From: Acidimicrobiia bacterium
GTDB lineage: Bacteria; Actinomycetota; Acidimicrobiia; IMCC26256; JAMXLJ01
Reading direction: 5' to 3'
Length of the DNA: 41,908 nucleotides
Assembly (NCBI GenBank): GCA_024281095.1
Contig: JAMXLJ010000169.1
Location: 1-41,908 of the forward strand
In this document: positions 39,635 to 41,908 of the stretch, piece by piece
Numbering within the stretch: the stretch's first letter is position 1
How the letters are laid out: each line of letters starts with the position of its first letter
The notes under the pieces: generated by a model
Seen by the model: only the letters and a program-made list of their open reading frames with translations
Database searches by the model: none
Told to the model about the DNA's origin: nothing
Translations under genes and position numbers: made by a program

Positions 39635-41908
39635 CGTTGGCCTCGTCGTCGGAAGCTGGGTCCTCGTCGCGGGGCTCGGCGAGATCGGCGTAACCCGTGA
39701 GTGCTTCGTCGTGGCGCTTGTGCTCCCACCGCGCGCGCAGCTCCGTGATGCCCAACCCGTCGGGATCGCACGAGTCGCAATCAACCCACGGCTTCGAGCT
39801 GACAGTGTTGGGATGGTTGGGGAACACGCCCGCTTCGATGCCGGACACGATCGTGCCGAGGGTCGCGCACACCCGACGGAGCACCTCGTCGGTGACGGGA
39901 TAGCCGATGGACGCGAACTCCCCGCGGCGCGACACGAACCAGTACTCGGCGTGGACCGGCGCTTCGAGATCGCCACGGTGGTGACGGGCCGCCAGGCCGT
40001 AGACGACCAGCTGCAGCCGCGTTCCTCGCTGATCGGGATCAGCCTCGGACAGACCCGTGAAGTCGCGCCGGGAGCCGGTCTTGTAGTCGACGATGCGGAT
40101 CGTGCCGTCGTCGCTCAGGTCGACGCGATCCGCCTTGCCTCGAAAGTGCAATGTGCGGCGATCGGGGAGCGTGACGGGGACCGTGGCCGCGCCGTCGAAG
40201 CCGAAGGCGAGCTCGGCCGCGATCGGCCGGGTCCGCTCGGTGCGCCGCCGCTTGTCGTCGACGGTCAGGAACGTGTCGACGTCGGCGTGGATGGCGGCCC
40301 GATCGCGACGCCAGAAGATCGGCCGGCCGGCGAGCCCCGCGGCCTCGTATTCGTCGCAGAGCTCGTCGGCGATCGCCCGCATCCGTTCGTGATCGGCCGG
40401 CGACCAGGGCGTGTCGGGTGCCGGCCGATCCGGCGCCGGTCGGGCGAGCACCTCGAGGATGAATTGCTCGAGGATGCGATGGACGAGCTCTCCGCGAACC
40501 AGCGGGGTCATCTGGAGCTCTTCCTCGGGGTTCTCGACCGGTTCGACGTGCAGGACGTCGTGCATGAAGTAGTCGAACGGGCACTTGGCCCAGCGTTCGA
40601 GGCGTGTGGCCGACGTGGCGTGGTCGACGGGTGACGGGATGGCGAGGCCCCCGAGGTTGCCGTCGAACGCGGTGAACTCGTCGCTCCGGCGGGCGTCGAC
40701 GACACGCGTCGCCTGGGTGAGCACCGCGTCGGTGAAGCGCTCGCCGGCATGCGCGAGCAGTGCTCGCAGCCGGAACTCCTGGCCGGTCGCGGGCGCACAC
40801 ATCGTGCGCAGCCCGTCAGCGAACGAGGAGATGTGCGACGCCCACGCGCTGTCGGGCTGCAGGAGCTGCTGCGAAGCGACCCGCTCACTGCTGAGACGCG
40901 ACGCGATCGCGACGACCCAGCGCGACGGCACGAGCTCGCGGCTGCGCCGGAGGTCGCCGCGCGGCACACCGAGGACGTGACGGGCCGACGTCGCCAATGT
41001 CGCGAGAAGCTCCCGGTGTTGGCGCTCGACCCGTTGGGTCGCAAGGACCAGCTCGCCGCGAGCCCCCTCGCGTTCGCGGTCGGGGAGCAGCGAGTCGTCG
41101 CGCACGGGCGACGGGAACGAACCTTCGGCGAGCCCGAGCACCACGACGAGGTCGAGGTCGAGGCCGACGCCCATGCCGATGGAGCCGACGAGCACCCCGG
41201 TGCCGAGACGCCCGATGCGCCCGAGGTCGGACTCGAGCTCGAGCTCGAGCGTGCGGGTGAAGACGTCGAGGCCGACCGGGCCCTCCACCGCGTCGAGCGC
41301 AGCGAGGCGGTGCAGGGCGAGCTCGACCCGCTCCGCGGCCTTCCGCTCGACGTCGGGCCATCGACCGCGACGCCTCGGGCCGCCGAGGACGCGTTCCAAC
41401 ACGCCGAGCCCCCAACGTGCGTGGTCGCTCCACCGCCGCGGCCGGGCCGCCGCGGCGTCGAGGTCCGCGATGAGCTCGAGCGCGAACGCGCGCAGCTCCC
41501 GCGCCCGGGCTGCGTCGCGCATGTGGCGTTGCGCGATCCAATCGTCGACGTCGGGATCGGCGGCTTCGGCCTTGGCCCGCGTCTCGAGATCGCGCGCCAG
41601 TGTGTCGAGGCGCGTGTCCCAATCGGTACGCGCGACGACCGCGGCTTCACGCGAGAGCCGTTCCCACGCGGCAATCGGCGCCGGTCGCCCGGCGTGGAGG
41701 ACGCTGGTGCCCGCCAGCCATGCGAGCACGTCTTGACGGCGGAACCCTCCGTCGGGCAGCGCGAGGAGTCGCAACAGCGCGCGCCCGGCCATGCGGGCGG
41801 CCACGGGCACGACGGCGGCGCCGTTGGTGCGGATGCCGGCCGCGTCCAACTGCTCGTGAACGATCCGCGCGTACGGCTCGGCCGAGGCGTACAGCACCGC
41901 GATGCGAT
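39627..41908 (-). CDS. AddB-like nuclease subunit (N-terminus beyond window)
   Basis: The frame is open to the window edge (RIAVLYASAEPYARIV), so the N-terminus is missing; about 760 residues are visible. The middle region resembles the inactive helicase-like part of AddB (GFRRQDVLAWLAG; LVVVLGLAEGSFPSPVRDDSLLPD). The C-terminal nuclease shows RWAKCPFDYFMHDVL, GKADRVDLSDDGTIRIVDYKTGS (catalytic Asp and DYK) and the cysteine box WVDCDSCDPDGLG. Classical AddB has four Fe-S cysteines; I see three. It forms the partner of the AddA-like protein, with overlapping genes (8 bases) for stoichiometric expression. Confidence 0.85.
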   Translation of the reverse strand, partial: RIAVLYASAEPYARIVHEQLDAAGIRTNGAAVVPVAARMAGRALLRLLALPDGGFRRQDVLAWLAGTSVLHAGRPAPIAAWERLSREAAVVARTDWDTRLDTLARDLETRAKAEAADPDVDDWIAQRHMRDAARARELRAFALELIADLDAAAARPRRWSDHARWGLGVLERVLGGPRRRGRWPDVERKAAERVELALHRLAALDAVEGPVGLDVFTRTLELELESDLGRIGRLGTGVLVGSIGMGVGLDLDLVVVLGLAEGSFPSPVRDDSLLPDREREGARGELVLATQRVERQHRELLATLATSARHVLGVPRGDLRRSRELVPSRWVVAIASRLSSERVASQQLLQPDSAWASHISSFADGLRTMCAPATGQEFRLRALLAHAGERFTDAVLTQATRVVDARRSDEFTAFDGNLGGLAIPSPVDHATSATRLERWAKCPFDYFMHDVLHVEPVENPEEELQMTPLVRGELVHRILEQFILEVLARPAPDRPAPDTPWSPADHERMRAIADELCDEYEAAGLAGRPIFWRRDRAAIHADVDTFLTVDDKRRRTERTRPIAAELAFGFDGAATVPVTLPDRRTLHFRGKADRVDLSDDGTIRIVDYKTGSRRDFTGLSEADPDQRGTRLQLVVYGLAARHHRGDLEAPVHAEYWFVSRRGEFASIGYPVTDEVLRRVCATLGTIVSGIEAGVFPNHPNTVSSKPWVDCDSCDPDGLGITELRARWEHKRHDEALTGYADLAEPRDEDPASDDEANGD
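41232..41250. repeat. Short CTCGAG microrepeat inside the AddB-like gene
   Basis: CTCGAG is repeated three times in a row, giving an alternating Leu-Glu run (LELELES) in the protein. It is in frame and coding, so it is a low-complexity stretch and possible slippage site, not a mobile element. Confidence 0.6.

Noticed and set aside
36239-41908. AddAB-like genes as a phage-defence system
   Set aside because: The pair has standard recombination-repair architecture and no accessory defence genes nearby.
1-41908. CRISPR arrays, tRNA or rRNA genes, insertion sequences, prophage
   Set aside because: I found no regularly spaced repeats, cloverleaf-like sequence, transposase or integrase motif, and composition is even across the window.

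Overview
The window is about 41.9 kb of uniformly GC-rich DNA (roughly 70% by eye) with frequent GTG starts, short intergenic gaps and many 4-base start/stop overlaps. Gene content points to an actinobacterium, and I would guess the class Acidimicrobiia. It includes two WS/DGAT acyltransferases, an F420-type LLM oxidoreductase, a mycothiol-dependent maleylpyruvate-isomerase-like protein, PASTA and LapA small proteins, and many SDR and EstB-type lipid or ketone enzymes. The taxonomic call is inference. I saw no rRNA, tRNA, CRISPR array, insertion sequence or phage gene. The window looks like a chromosomal stretch rich in catabolic genes.

Layout. Positions 1-5417 hold two divergent secreted hydrolases: a purple-acid-phosphatase-like multidomain protein (cut by the window edge) and a penicillin-acylase-family Ntn hydrolase. 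Positions 5514-13462 hold an MDR oxidoreductase, a PhyH-family dioxygenase, and a six-gene minus-strand run: ABC ATPase, two ABC-2 permeases, a class III nucleotide cyclase, a phosphonate-monoester-hydrolase-like sulfatase-fold enzyme and a PhnZ-like HD oxygenase. The last three overlap by 4 bases at each junction. The dioxygenase and HD protein converge with a 1-base gap. They resemble the PhnY/PhnZ (TmpA/TmpB) pair of oxidative organophosphonate degradation, with the hydrolase as a plausible supplier of substrate. This is the most interesting system in the window.

Positions 13585-18345 hold an orphan oligopeptide-type binding lipoprotein, a small lipoprotein, a one-PASTA-domain mini-protein, two unknown small proteins, an LLM oxidoreductase and a LapA-like membrane protein. 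Positions 18409-26369 hold an EstB-type serine hydrolase, WS/DGAT, a membrane-anchored lysozyme-like protein, and a ketone-degradation-like set (HAPMO-like Baeyer-Villiger monooxygenase, Gfo/Idh/MocA oxidoreductase, epoxide-hydrolase-type alpha/beta hydrolase), then an SRPBCC protein. Positions 26746-34708 hold a cold-shock protein, a mycothiol-type enzyme, a second EstB-type hydrolase, a lipoprotein, an acyl-CoA synthetase flanked by two SDRs, and a second WS/DGAT. Positions 34787-41908 hold a Clp N-domain protein ending in a ClpX-like zinc finger but lacking any ATPase, a DUF3054-like membrane protein, a small acidic protein, and AddA/AddB-type recombination nuclease-helicase genes (AddB runs off the window).

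Regulatory signals. Nine genes have an exact TANNNT -10 element placed 6 or 7 bases before the start codon, the arrangement of leaderless transcripts. Many other gene starts have clear Shine-Dalgarno sequences. Two intergenic hairpins with the same CAGTTGGGAC arm form a small repeat family. Good hairpin terminators lie after the cold-shock gene and at the 29.7 kb convergent junction.
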